Assembly: GCF_000422385.1 (NCBI RefSeq)
Contig: NZ_AULR01000011.1
Span: 1-64,000 of the forward strand
Reading direction: 5' to 3'
Length of the DNA stretch: 64,000 bases
From: Microbacterium indicum DSM 19969
GTDB lineage: Bacteria; Actinomycetota; Actinomycetes; Actinomycetales; Microbacteriaceae
Shown here: positions 25,383 to 33,649 of the stretch, in pieces
Numbering within the stretch: the first letter of the stretch is position 1
How the letters are laid out: the number at the start of each line of letters is the position of its first letter
Position numbers and translations under genes: made by a program
Notes under the pieces: generated by a model
Databases searched by the model: none
Seen by the model: only the letters and a program-made list of their open reading frames with translations
What the model was told of the DNA's origin: nothing

Positions 25383-26246
25383 TCATGCCGTGGTGCGCAG
25401 CCGGGGGTCGAGGACGTCGCGCAGCGCGTCTCCGAACAGGTTGAAGCCGAGGATCGAGGTCGCGATCGCGAGGCCGGGGAAGACCGTCAGCCACCACTCG
25501 CCGCTGATGATGTAGCCGCGGCCGTCGCTGATCATGACGCCCCACTCGGCGGTCGGCGGCTGCGCCCCGAGGCCGATGAAGCTGAGGGACGCGGCCGTGA
25601 GGATCGCGTAGCCCATGCCGAGAGCGGCGCGGACGACGATCGGCGCGAGCGCGTTCGGCACGATGTGGCGCAGCAGGATCACGGGCGTCGAGAGACCGAG
25701 CGCGCGGCCCGCCTCGACGAACTCTCTCTCGCGGAGCGCCGTCGTCTGACCGTACGTGATGCGGGCGAACTCGGGGATGCCCACGATGCCGACCGCGACC
25801 ATCGCGCTTCCGACGCCGGGGCCGAGCGACGCGGCGATCGCGAGGGCGAGCACGAGCGAGGGGAACGCGAGCATGACGTCCATGACGCGCATGATCAGCG
25901 ATCCGACCCAGCCGCCGACGTAGCCGGCGACGCCGCCGAGCGGCACGCCGATCACGATCGAGATCGCGACGGCGATGAGGCCGGTCCAGAGCGAGAGCCG
26001 GGCGCCCGACAGGACGCGCGTGAGGATGTCGCGTCCGAAGTTGTCGGTGCCGAAGAGGTGCGCCCAGCTCGGGGGATCCAGCAGCGGCCCGACGGCGGTC
26101 TCGGCCGCGCCGTAGGGGCTCACGACGCCGACGAGCAGAGCGCCGAGGGTCCAGACGAGGACGACGCCGAGCCCGAGCATACCGAGGCGGTTGCGGAGCA
26201 GGAGGCGGACGAATCCGGTCCCGCGGGTCTTCATCTCAGGAGGCAT
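25383..26246 (-). CDS. Peptide ABC transporter permease, DppC type
   Basis: 287 residues with an N-terminal membrane segment and the BPD_transp_1 fold. The DppC pattern is clear: FGTDNFGRDILTRVLSGARLSL, YVGGWVGSLIMRVMDVMLAFPSLVLALAIAASLGPG, and the EAA loop EFVEAGRALGLSTPVILLRHIVPNALAPIVVRAALGMG. I chose ATG 26246 since GAGGA stands seven bases upstream; it overlaps the DppB end by 11 bp. ATG 26234 is a weaker alternative. Confidence 0.92.
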   Translation of the reverse strand: MPPEMKTRGTGFVRLLLRNRLGMLGLGVVLVWTLGALLVGVVSPYGAAETAVGPLLDPPSWAHLFGTDNFGRDILTRVLSGARLSLWTGLIAVAISIVIGVPLGGVAGYVGGWVGSLIMRVMDVMLAFPSLVLALAIAASLGPGVGSAMVAVGIVGIPEFARITYGQTTALREREFVEAGRALGLSTPVILLRHIVPNALAPIVVRAALGMGYAILTAASLSFIGLGAQPPTAEWGVMISDGRGYIISGEWWLTVFPGLAIATSILGFNLFGDALRDVLDPRLRTTA

Positions 26247-27246
26247 GGCGGATCCTCGGGTCGATCGCGGCCTGTGCCAGGTCCACGAGGAGGTTGACGA
26301 CGAGATACACGGCGGCGGACAGCAGCGTGAAGGCCTGCACCGGCGCGTAGTCGGTCGCGAGGATCGACTGCGTCACGTAGGAGCCGACGCCGGGCCAGCT
26401 GAAGATCGTCTCGGTCAGGACCGCGCCGGCCATGAGCTGCCCGAACTCGAGCCCGATGACGGTGACGACGGCCGGGGAGGCGTTGCGGAAGGCGTGCTTC
26501 CCGATGACCACGAGCGGAGGCAGGCCCTTCGAGGTCGCGGTGCGAACGTAGTCCTGGCCGATGACCTCGAGGGTCGCCGAGCGGGTCATGCGCGAGATCA
26601 TCGCGGTCGCGCCGGTCGCGAGGACGAGGGCGGGCCAGATGATGTGCGCGAGGCTCGACCCCAGGGCGACGGTGTCGCCCGACAGGATGCTGTCGACGAT
26701 GTAGAGACCCGTCGCGTGCGTCGGCGGGTTGACGCTGTCACCGATCCGACCCGTCGGCGCCGGCGCGACGTCGAGCTGGAAGTAGAACACGAAGATCACG
26801 AGCAGGCCGAGCCAGAACAGCGGCATCGACGCGCCCACGAGCGTGATGACGCGCGTGACGTGATCGATGAGCCTGCCGCGGAAGACGGCGCTCGCGATGC
26901 CGAGCGGGACGCCGATGACGACCGCGATGACGAGCGCCGCGAGGGCGAGCTCGACGGTCGCGGGGATCCGCGTCGCGAGATCCTGGGCGACGGTGTGGCC
27001 CGTGTGCCACGCGTAGCCGAGGTCGCCGCGGAAGAGGCCGACGACGTAGTCGACGAACTGCAGGGGCAGCGGGCGGTCGAGGCCCATCTGCTCGCGGATC
27101 TTCTCGACCGTCGAGGCGTCGGCCTGGTCGCCGGCGAGCGTGCGCGCGGGGTCGCCGGGCAGGACGCGCGTGATGAGGAACACGGCCACGATCACGCCCA
27201 GCAACGCGGGAACCATCGCCAGGACGCGACGGAGGACGAACTGCAT
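26236..27246 (-). CDS. Peptide ABC transporter permease, DppB type
   Basis: 336 residues. N-terminal MQFVLRRVLAMVPALLGVIVAVFLITRVLPGDPAR is the conserved DppB first helix and following motif; REQMGLDRPLPLQFVDYVVGLFRGDLGYAW follows. The EAA loop DYVRTATSKGLPPLVVIGKHAFRNASPAVVTVIGLEFGQLMAGAVLTETIF is near residues 210-265. First gene of the leftward operon. A GTG nine bases further up (27255) is in frame; neither start has a strong ribosome-binding site. Confidence 0.92.
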   Translation of the reverse strand: MQFVLRRVLAMVPALLGVIVAVFLITRVLPGDPARTLAGDQADASTVEKIREQMGLDRPLPLQFVDYVVGLFRGDLGYAWHTGHTVAQDLATRIPATVELALAALVIAVVIGVPLGIASAVFRGRLIDHVTRVITLVGASMPLFWLGLLVIFVFYFQLDVAPAPTGRIGDSVNPPTHATGLYIVDSILSGDTVALGSSLAHIIWPALVLATGATAMISRMTRSATLEVIGQDYVRTATSKGLPPLVVIGKHAFRNASPAVVTVIGLEFGQLMAGAVLTETIFSWPGVGSYVTQSILATDYAPVQAFTLLSAAVYLVVNLLVDLAQAAIDPRIRHAS

Positions 27247-27434
27247 GGGACTCACTTTCGGGAGGGTGGGCTCTGTGCCCGGTTCGGATGAGCCTCCCGT
27301 GCGTGGATCAGAGAACGCAAGCCAATCCCACTATTTGAAAGTTACAACCACATTTCGATACGTCCTGCTACGGTGACGCTCGTGCGGACGCCGCCCGTCG
27401 GCCGCCGGATCCCCTCTGACAAGGAGCCCCACGC
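27247..27434. promoter_or_regulatory. Divergent promoter/operator region between peptide operon and IclR gene
   Basis: An AT-rich block contains the imperfect inverted repeat TATTTGAAA (27332-27340) and TTTCGATA (27353-27360), a plausible IclR-family operator placed between the divergent genes. The IclR gene has AAGGAG ahead of its GTG. Confidence 0.5.
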
Positions 27435-28268
27435 GTGGCGACAGACGACGACCGGACGTCCTCCCCCCTCCAGACCGTCGACCGCGCGCTGCAGATCCTC
27501 CTGTCGTACAGCGAGTCGCGGCGCGACTGGGGCGTGCACGAGCTCGCCGAGGAGTTCGGCTTCAACAAGTCGACGAGCCAACGGCTTCTCGCGGCCCTCG
27601 CGGCCCGCGGGTTCCTCATCGCCGACCCCTATACGCGCCGGTACAGCCTCGGCCCGGCCATGTGGCACATGGCGGCGCTGTGGGAGCGGGGCGGCGGTCT
27701 CGCGCGCCTCGCCGAGCAGGTCCTCACCGACCTCGCCGAGAAGACGGGGCGCACCGCCTCGTTCACGATCCCCGACGGGTTCCACGTGCGCTGCATCGCC
27801 GCCGTCGACGGAGACCAGGGCCCCGTGCGATCCCATCCGCTCGTCGGCGACCTCTACCCCGCCCACGCGGGGGCGACGTCGCGCGCGTACTTCGCGTTCC
27901 TCGACCCGCTCGTCCGGCGCAACATGCTGAGCGGCCGCCCCTTCGCCCGCTTCTCCGAGCTGACCGAGGTCGACGAGGCGAAGCTCGAGCGGCTGCTCGA
28001 CGAGACGTACCGCGCGGGATCGGCGTACTCCGAGGGCGAGTACGACCCCACGACGCGGGCGATCGCCGTGCCGGTGCTCATCGGATCCACCCCGGCCGGA
28101 TCCATGTCGCTCGTCGAGCCGAAGGTCGTCGAATACGACGACGACCTGCGCGACCACCTCGACGACCTGCAGGCCGCGGCGCGGCAGCTCGCCGACCTGC
28201 TCTCGAACCGCGCGCCGTCCGCGCCGCACCGCGACTGGCGGCGCGGCCGATCGCGGCGCACCTCCTGA
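27435..28268 (+). CDS. IclR-family transcriptional regulator
   Basis: 277 residues. N-terminal winged helix (about 12-70: LQTVDRALQILLSYSESRRDWGVHELAEEFGFNKSTSQRLLAALAARGFL) and a C-terminal IclR effector domain with AHAGATSRAYFAFL, VDEAKLERLLDETYRAGSAYSEGEYDPTTRAIAVPV. It is divergent from the peptide transport operon and upstream of pepE and a dehydrogenase gene, so it likely controls both directions in response to a substrate or product. The Arg-rich tail after residue 255 is unusual but is probably just disordered. Confidence 0.92.
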   Translation: MATDDDRTSSPLQTVDRALQILLSYSESRRDWGVHELAEEFGFNKSTSQRLLAALAARGFLIADPYTRRYSLGPAMWHMAALWERGGGLARLAEQVLTDLAEKTGRTASFTIPDGFHVRCIAAVDGDQGPVRSHPLVGDLYPAHAGATSRAYFAFLDPLVRRNMLSGRPFARFSELTEVDEAKLERLLDETYRAGSAYSEGEYDPTTRAIAVPVLIGSTPAGSMSLVEPKVVEYDDDLRDHLDDLQAAARQLADLLSNRAPSAPHRDWRRGRSRRTS

Positions 28269-28282
28269 CCGAAGGGACCCCC

Positions 28283-29017
28283 GTGAACCTCCTGCTCCTG
28301 TCGAACTCGACGAACCACGGATCCGCCTACCTCGAGCACGCGCTCGACGTCGTCGCCGGATTCCTCGACGGCGCCGCCCTGACGTTCGTGCCGTACGCGC
28401 TGGCCGATCACGACGCCTACACGCGCAAGGTCGCGTCGGCGCTCGCCGCCCGCGGGATCTCGGTCGCGGGCGCCCACGCGGCCGCCGATCCCGCCGCGGC
28501 GATCCGCGACGCCGAGGCGGTCTTCGTCGGGGGCGGCAACACCTTCCGGCTGCTCGACGCGCTGCAGCGCACGGGGGCGCTCGACGCGATCCGGGAGCGC
28601 ACCGCCGACGGCATGCCCTATATGGGCGCGAGCGCGGGGACCAACATCGCGGGTCCGACCATCCGGACGACGAACGACATGCCGATCGCCCAGCCCGCGT
28701 CGTTCGAGGCCCTGGGGCTCGTGCCCTTCCAGCTCAACCCGCACTTCCTCGACGCCGACCCGGCGTCGACGCACAACGGAGAGACGCGCGAGCAGCGGCT
28801 CGCCGAGTTCCTCGAGCAGAACGACGCCGCGATCCTCGGGCTGCGCGAGGGCACCTGGCTCTCCGTCGACGGATCGACGGCCGCGGTCGGGGGATCCGCC
28901 GTCTCCCCGGCGGCGCCGGGTCCCGCCCTGGTGTTCGAGCGCGGGGCGGCGCCGCGCGAGGTGTCGGGCGACGTGTCGGAGCTCCTCGGGCGCGTGCCCG
29001 CGTTCGACGCGGTGTGA
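28283..29017 (+). CDS. pepE: Peptidase E (S51 alpha-aspartyl dipeptidase)
   Basis: 244 residues from a GTG start. PepE cleaves dipeptides with an N-terminal aspartate. The nucleophile elbow MGASAGTNIAGPTI (Ser in GASAG) is near residue 115, the preceding AVFVGGGNTFRLLDAL and the PFQLNPHFLD segment with the catalytic His are all in place. Length is close to the family average of about 230. Coupled to the IclR regulator and opposite to a peptide importer, it points to acidic or Asp-containing peptides as the imported substrate. Confidence 0.9.
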   Translation: MNLLLLSNSTNHGSAYLEHALDVVAGFLDGAALTFVPYALADHDAYTRKVASALAARGISVAGAHAAADPAAAIRDAEAVFVGGGNTFRLLDALQRTGALDAIRERTADGMPYMGASAGTNIAGPTIRTTNDMPIAQPASFEALGLVPFQLNPHFLDADPASTHNGETREQRLAEFLEQNDAAILGLREGTWLSVDGSTAAVGGSAVSPAAPGPALVFERGAAPREVSGDVSELLGRVPAFDAV

Positions 29018-29035
29018 GCCCCGCGCGGCGCGACA

Positions 29036-30064
29036 ATGGATGCCATGCGCGCCGTCACCTATGCCGCCTTCTCGGGCCCCGTCGAGGTCTCTGAGGTACC
29101 GCGCCCTGAGGCACCTGCGCACGGGGTCGTCGTGCGGGTCGAGGCCACGGGCCTCTGCCGCAGCGACTGGCACGGCTGGGCGGGTCACGACGACGACATC
29201 TCGCTCCCCCACGTGCCGGGGCACGAGCTCGCCGGGGTCGTGGCCGAGGTCGGCGCGGGCGTCGAGAGGTGGGCGGTCGGCGACCGGGTCACGGTCCCCT
29301 TCGTGAACGGGTGCGGGTCGTGCGAGTGGTGCCTGCGGGGCGACGCCCAGGTGTGCCCGGACCAGACGCAGCCGGGCTTCACGCACGACGGATCCTTCGC
29401 CGAACTCGTCGCGCTGCACGCCGCAGACGCGAACCTCGTGCGGATCCCGGACGGCGTCACCTTCGAGGCCGCGGCCGCCCTCGGGTGCCGGTTCGCGACG
29501 GCCTACCGCGGCCTCGTCGCGCGGGCGCGCGTCGAGCCGGGCGAGTGGGTCGCGGTCGTCGGGGCCGGCGGGGTCGGCCTCAGCGCCGTGATGATCGCGC
29601 AGGCGCTCGGCGCGCGCCTCATCGCGATCGACCGCAGCGAGACGGCGCTCGCGGCCGCGCGCGAGCTCGGGGCCGAGACGGTCGTGAGCGACGACGACGC
29701 GACCCGGCGGGTCTCGGAGATCACGGGAGGCGGCGCGCACGTCGCGGTCGACGCCGTCGGGCTCGACGCGACCTGCGCGACGGCGATCCTGTCGCTCAGG
29801 CGCCGCGGGCGCCACGTCCAGATCGGGCTCATGCCCGGCACGCCCCGCGTGCCGATGGGCCGGGTCATCGCGTGGGAGATCGACGTGCTCGGCAGCCACG
29901 GCATGTCGGCGCGCGACTACCCGGGCATGCTCGCGATGATCGCCGACGGATCCCTCGCCCCCGAGCGTCTCATCGAGCGGATCATCGACCTCGACGAGGC
30001 CGCCCGCGCCCTCCCGTCGATGGACACCGCCACCCCGGCCGGTATGACGATGATCCGCCCCTGA
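29036..30064 (+). CDS. Zinc-dependent medium-chain alcohol dehydrogenase
   Basis: 342 residues. Catalytic zinc site: [10 protein letters not shown] (Cys), [12 protein letters not shown] (His-Glu); structural zinc loop with four Cys in [15 protein letters not shown]; Rossmann motif [12 protein letters not shown] followed by the acidic residue in IAIDRSE, which favours NAD(H). It oxidises an alcohol or reduces an aldehyde; the actual substrate is unknown. It lies 18 bp after pepE and may belong to the same rightward unit. The ATG at 29045 is an alternative start. Confidence 0.88.
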   Translation: MDAMRAVTYAAFSGPVEVSEVPRPEAPAHGVVVRVEATGLCRSDWHGWAGHDDDISLPHVPGHELAGVVAEVGAGVERWAVGDRVTVPFVNGCGSCEWCLRGDAQVCPDQTQPGFTHDGSFAELVALHAADANLVRIPDGVTFEAAAALGCRFATAYRGLVARARVEPGEWVAVVGAGGVGLSAVMIAQALGARLIAIDRSETALAAARELGAETVVSDDDATRRVSEITGGGAHVAVDAVGLDATCATAILSLRRRGRHVQIGLMPGTPRVPMGRVIAWEIDVLGSHGMSARDYPGMLAMIADGSLAPERLIERIIDLDEAARALPSMDTATPAGMTMIRP

Positions 30065-30065
30065 G

Positions 30066-30124
30066 TCTCCTTTTCTCCGTGTTTTCCCCACGCGAGGCGT
30101 GGGGAAAACACGGAGAAAAGGAGA
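30066..30124. repeat. Perfect 28-bp inverted repeat with 3-nt loop, probable terminator
   Basis: Arms 30066-30093 and 30097-30124 are exact reverse complements with loop GAG. Each arm alternates pyrimidine runs (TCTCCTTTTCTCC, GTTTTCCCCACGC), so the structure is much more AT-rich than its surroundings. It begins two bases after the dehydrogenase stop codon and ends 23 bases before the nucS -10 element. It would fold in RNA from either strand. There is no trailing T-run. Confidence 0.85.
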
Positions 30125-30146
30125 ACTGGCGGGGGGACGGGGCAGG

Positions 30147-30152
30147 TACCGT
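30147..30152 (+). promoter_or_regulatory. -10 element of a leaderless nucS promoter
   Basis: TACCGT ends six bases before the GTG start at 30159, so the transcript should begin at the start codon. Confidence 0.55.
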
Positions 30153-30158
30153 AGTCGG

Positions 30159-30854
30159 GTGCGTCTCGTCATCGCCCGGTGCTCCGTCGACTACGCAGGG
30201 CGCCTCAACGCGCACCTGCCGCTCGCCACGCGCGTGCTCATGCACAAGGGCGACGGGTCGCTCCTCATCCACTCCGACGGCGGCAGCTACAAGCCCCTCA
30301 ACTGGATGAGCCCGCCCTGCCGCCTCGACCACCTCGAGATCGACGACGAGCTCGCCGCCGCGGGCGTCGTCGAGCTGTGGAAGGTCACGCACCAGAAGAC
30401 GGGCGACGCGCTCACGGTGCGGATCCACGAGATCATCCACGACTCGACCCACGACCTCGGCGTCGACCCCGGCCTCATCAAGGACGGCGTCGAGTCCGAC
30501 CTCCAGCGCCTCCTCGCCGAGCAGGTCGACCTCATCACGGAGGGCGCGCGGCTCGTCCGCCGCGAGTACCCGACCGCGATCGGCCCCGTCGACCTGCTCG
30601 TGCGCGACCCCGACGGCGTCGCGATCGCCGTCGAGATCAAGCGCCGCGGCGACATCGACGGCGTCGAGCAGCTGACCCGCTACCTCGACCTGCTCGGGCG
30701 CGACCCGCTCCTCACGGGGATCCGCGGCGTCTTCGCGGCCCAGGAGATCAAGCCGCAGGCGCGCACGCTCGCGGAGGACCGCGGGATCCGCTGCCTCACG
30801 CTCGACTACGAGGCGATGAAGGGCATCGACAGCGGAGTCCCCACGCTCTTCTGA
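30159..30854 (+). CDS. nucS: Endonuclease NucS (mismatch-specific)
   Basis: 231 residues. NucS is the actinobacterial non-MutS/MutL mismatch-repair nuclease that makes double-strand cuts at mismatches. The N-terminal DNA-binding domain starts [21 protein letters not shown]; the C-terminal nuclease core has [16 protein letters not shown] (Asp), [23 protein letters not shown] (Glu-x-Lys), and the protein ends GVPTLF, the beta-clamp-binding tail. GTG 30159 is chosen because a -10 element directly precedes it. It has its own promoter after the large hairpin. Confidence 0.95.
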   Translation: MRLVIARCSVDYAGRLNAHLPLATRVLMHKGDGSLLIHSDGGSYKPLNWMSPPCRLDHLEIDDELAAAGVVELWKVTHQKTGDALTVRIHEIIHDSTHDLGVDPGLIKDGVESDLQRLLAEQVDLITEGARLVRREYPTAIGPVDLLVRDPDGVAIAVEIKRRGDIDGVEQLTRYLDLLGRDPLLTGIRGVFAAQEIKPQARTLAEDRGIRCLTLDYEAMKGIDSGVPTLF

Positions 30855-30893
30855 CTCACAGCCGCGCGGGCCGGATGCCGACATTCGACGGCC

Positions 30894-30899
30894 TAGGCT
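30894..30899 (+). promoter_or_regulatory. -10 element of a leaderless promoter for the HAD gene
   Basis: TAGGCT ends six bases before the ATG at 30906. Confidence 0.55.
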
Positions 30900-30905
30900 G
30901 GACCC

Positions 30906-31574
30906 ATGGAATCGCCGTGGTCGTGCATCTTCTGGGACGTTGACGGAACCATCGCGGACGCGTCGGCGGGCATCCTTCCGCGCGTCGGCCAGGTGCTCGA
31001 CGAGATGGGCAAGCCCCCGATCGCCGACGAGCATGTGAACCTCTGGATCGGTCCGCCGATGCTCGAGTCGTTCCAGAAGCTCGCGGGCCTCTCGCTCCCC
31101 GACGCGACCGCCGCCGTGGGCCGCTACCGCGAACTCGCCTCGAGCGAGGGCTATTCGACGGCCGTGCGCATCTACCCGGGCGTCGAGGACGTGATCCGCC
31201 AGGTCAACCGCGCGGGCGTGCCCCAGTCGACCGCGAGCACGAAGCCCGGCAACCAGGTGCTCTCGATCCTCCAGAACCACGGCCTCGCGCCGCTGTTCAC
31301 GACGATCCACGGATCCATCCCCGACCCCGACGTGCTCGACACCAAGGCGCACGTCCTCGGCCGCGCGCTCGACGACATGAAGGCGCACGGCGTCGACATC
31401 TCGCGGCCGGTCCTGATCGGCGACCGCAGCCATGACGTCGAGGGCGCGAACGAGCACGGCGTCCCCGTGATCTTCGCGCGCTGGGGCTTCGGCGGCGCCG
31501 ACGAAGAAGAGGGGACGATCGCCCAGGCGGACGCCCCCGCCGACCTCATCCCGCTCCTGCTGCGAGGCGCCTGA
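30906..31574 (+). CDS. HAD-superfamily hydrolase (phosphoglycolate-phosphatase-like)
   Basis: 222 residues. HAD motif I is FWDVDGTIADAS (nucleophile Asp and acid Asp), motif II Thr/Ser in QSTASTKP, motif III Lys in DTKAHVLG and motif IV LIGDRSHDVEGANEHG. The cap between residues 18 and 85 is the small helical C1 type of the Gph/PGMB group. Substrate is a small phosphate ester, not defined. It is transcribed leaderless and is followed after nine bases by the coiled-coil protein. Confidence 0.9.
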   Translation: MESPWSCIFWDVDGTIADASAGILPRVGQVLDEMGKPPIADEHVNLWIGPPMLESFQKLAGLSLPDATAAVGRYRELASSEGYSTAVRIYPGVEDVIRQVNRAGVPQSTASTKPGNQVLSILQNHGLAPLFTTIHGSIPDPDVLDTKAHVLGRALDDMKAHGVDISRPVLIGDRSHDVEGANEHGVPVIFARWGFGGADEEEGTIAQADAPADLIPLLLRGA

Positions 31575-31583
31575 CCCGCAACC

Positions 31584-32828
31584 ATGCCGAGCTCCACCGA
31601 CCAGATCCTCTCCTGGGCGATCCCGGGCGCCGTCGCCCTCGTCGCGGCGGTCGTCGTCGTGATCGCCGTGATCCTCGTCGTCCGCGGCGTGCGGCGCGGG
31701 AAGGGGGCGCGAGCTCGGGCCGACGCGGCCCTCGCGTCGCTCGGCGAGCGCCTCGTCGAACTCGACGACGCGACGACCGAGCTCGACCTCGAGATCGGCA
31801 TGGCGAGCGCCCTCTACGACGGCCGGCCCCCGGCGTCGCTGCGCCGCGCACGCCTCACGGCGCAGCACACGCGCGACGACGCGTTCGCGGCGTACAGCGC
31901 GGCGAGCGCCGACGCGCTGCTCCCCGCCCAGAAGCGCGCAGAGGCCAAGCGGCTCACGACGGGGATCGACGAGGCCATGGGCGTGATCGCGGCGGCCCGA
32001 TCCGACAACGAGGCGTGGATCGCGCAGCACGCGAGCCCCGCCGAGCAGATCGCGGCCGCCCGCGAGCGGATCGACGCGCTCGCCGAGCGCATGGGGGATC
32101 CCGCCGCGCTCCGCGCCGAGCTCGAGCGCATCGCCGACGACACCGAGTGGGAGGACGCCGCGCAGGCCGACGCCGAGGCACGCGACGCCCTCGCCGGAGC
32201 CGAGGCCCACTGGCAGGCCGCGCGCGACGACGAGCAGAACGTCCGCGCGCACCTCACGGCCGCCGAGAAGTCGCTCGCGCGCGCCGAGCAGAGCGCGCAG
32301 CTGCTCGAGGAGACGCACCGCCTCGTCGTGGGCGCGCGCCTCGCGGTCGTCGACGAGGCCGCGGCGGCGGCGAGCGCGATCCGCGCCGCGTCGGGGACCC
32401 TCCAGGCGGTCGACCCGCGCGAGGCCCCGCGCCTCGCCGAGGCGATCCGCGTCGCGTCGGCGGCCCTCGACGGCGCCCAGCAGATGGCGGACCGCCGCCC
32501 CGTCACCGCGAACGAGCGCCTCGCGCGCCTGCGCGACCGGCTCGACGATGCCCTCGCGGGATCCCGCACGCAGCAGCAGGAGGTGCGCTCGGCCCGCAGC
32601 GCGCTTCCCGGCACCCTCAGCGCGGCGCGCAGCGCGCTCGCGCGGGCCGAGGCCGTCGTCCTCGACGCCGAGGTCGACGCCCGCGTGCGGCTCGACAGCG
32701 CGCGCCGCGGGCTCGCCGCCGCCCGCCAGTCGCACGCCCCGGTCGAGGCCCTGGCCGCCGCCCGCGCCGCGATCGCCGACGCCGAGCAGGCCGCCGTCCT
32801 CGCGCGGAACCGCAAGCGCCGCCGCTGA
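31584..32828 (+). CDS. Membrane-anchored coiled-coil protein of unknown function
   Basis: 414 residues. One membrane segment at about 12-35 (AIPGAVALVAAVVVVIAVILVV) is followed by a long Ala-, Arg- and Glu-rich helical region with heptad-like spacing to the C-terminus, which ends in a basic NRKRRR. It is likely anchored with a large cytoplasmic coiled coil. Similar Ala-rich coiled coils occur in actinobacterial TPM-domain proteins, but no TPM domain is visible. No function is assigned. Confidence 0.8.
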   Translation: MPSSTDQILSWAIPGAVALVAAVVVVIAVILVVRGVRRGKGARARADAALASLGERLVELDDATTELDLEIGMASALYDGRPPASLRRARLTAQHTRDDAFAAYSAASADALLPAQKRAEAKRLTTGIDEAMGVIAAARSDNEAWIAQHASPAEQIAAARERIDALAERMGDPAALRAELERIADDTEWEDAAQADAEARDALAGAEAHWQAARDDEQNVRAHLTAAEKSLARAEQSAQLLEETHRLVVGARLAVVDEAAAAASAIRAASGTLQAVDPREAPRLAEAIRVASAALDGAQQMADRRPVTANERLARLRDRLDDALAGSRTQQQEVRSARSALPGTLSAARSALARAEAVVLDAEVDARVRLDSARRGLAAARQSHAPVEALAAARAAIADAEQAAVLARNRKRRR

Positions 32829-32843
32829 GCGCCCGGAAAGAGC

Positions 32844-32876
32844 AGGAGCCCCTCGCCGCGATGGCGAGGGGCTCCT
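32844..32876. terminator. Bidirectional terminator hairpin
   Basis: A perfect 14-bp stem AGGAGCCCCTCGCC / GGCGAGGGGCTCCT with a GCGAT loop, between the coiled-coil gene and the convergent cold-shock gene. Confidence 0.8.
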
Positions 32877-32892
32877 TGTGTATCAGCGCTGC

Positions 32893-33099
32893 TTACAGCG
32901 GGATGATGTTCTCAGCCTGCAGGCCCTTGGGGCCCTCGGCGACCTCGAACTCCACGCGCTGGTTCTCTTCCAGCGCACGGTAGCCCTTGCTCTGGATCGC
33001 ACTGTAGTGCGCGAAGACGTCCTGGCCGCCCTCGTCCGGAGAGATGAAGCCGAAGCCCTTCTCCGAGTTGAACCACTTGACGGTGCCCTGAGTTGCCAT
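32893..33099 (-). CDS. Cold-shock protein (CspA family)
   Basis: 68 residues, one S1-like cold-shock domain that binds single-stranded nucleic acid. It contains [20 protein letters not shown] (RNP1 KGFGFI) and DVFAHYSAI (RNP2), and ends in [10 protein letters not shown]. The length and the [11 protein letters not shown] start are typical. It is monocistronic with a long upstream region that may contain the temperature-responsive 5' leader. Confidence 0.96.
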   Translation of the reverse strand: MATQGTVKWFNSEKGFGFISPDEGGQDVFAHYSAIQSKGYRALEENQRVEFEVAEGPKGLQAENIIPL

Positions 33100-33364
33100 G
33101 TACTGCCGTTCTATTGGGGCGGATGTCGGCGTAGTTTCACGCCGACGCTCACAACGTAGCCGACGAACATGACCGTGACCAGCCCCCGGACGAAAGATGA
33201 CGCCGCAGAAGGCAAGAAAACAGCCCTCACCATCGGGGGGAAACAGTGAGGGCCGGACGACCGAGAGAGGACGTCCCGATCGAGGGTACACGCCTCGCGC
33301 CTCGGGATCGCACCGTTTCGCCCGGTCGGGCGATTGGATTCCGGTACGCCTCCCGCGGGATGCG
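33100..33364 (-). promoter_or_regulatory. Upstream region of the cold-shock gene
   Basis: About 265 bp with no gene. It should carry the cold-shock promoter and 5' untranslated leader. Short frames across it lack coding character, and I could not place a -10 with confidence. Confidence 0.35.
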
Positions 33365-33398
33365 CGAAGGGCCCGGATCCTCGGATCCGGGCCCTTCG
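33365..33398. terminator. Terminator hairpin after tRNA-Leu
   Basis: A 16-bp perfect stem, CGAAGGGCCCGGATCC and its reverse complement, separated by TC. It lies eight bases beyond the 3' end of the tRNA on the minus strand. Confidence 0.75.
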
Positions 33399-33406
33399 AT
33401 GCGATG

Positions 33407-33490
33407 TGCGCAAGGGGGGACTTGAACCCCCACGTCCGTAAGGACACTGGCACCTGAAGCCAGCGCGTCTACCGATTCCGCCACTTGCGC
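33407..33490 (-). tRNA. tRNA-Leu (anticodon CAG)
   Basis: On the minus strand the 7-bp acceptor stem GCGCAAG pairs with CTTGCGC. The anticodon arm CTGGC-TTCAGGT-GCCAG gives anticodon CAG. A long variable arm (TGTCCTTACGGACG), as expected for leucine tRNA, and the T arm GGGGGTTCAAGTCCCCC follow. The CCA end is not encoded. A leucine tRNA beside fhaA is a conserved neighbourhood in actinobacteria. Confidence 0.96.
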
Positions 33491-33649
33491 AGAGAACGTG
33501 CGAGACGAACTCAACTTCACGACATTATCACGGTGCGCGCGGGAGACGCGAATCAGGGCGCCTGAGGATCCACCCTGGGCACGACGAGGAATGTCAGACG
33601 CCGCCGTTACCATGACGTCAACCCGTGTCCGAAACCCCCGAGGAGCACC

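Noticed and set aside
33197..33457. An 86-codon plus-strand frame across the cold-shock upstream region and tRNA
   Set aside because: It runs through the tRNA-Leu gene and its terminator and cannot be a real gene as drawn.
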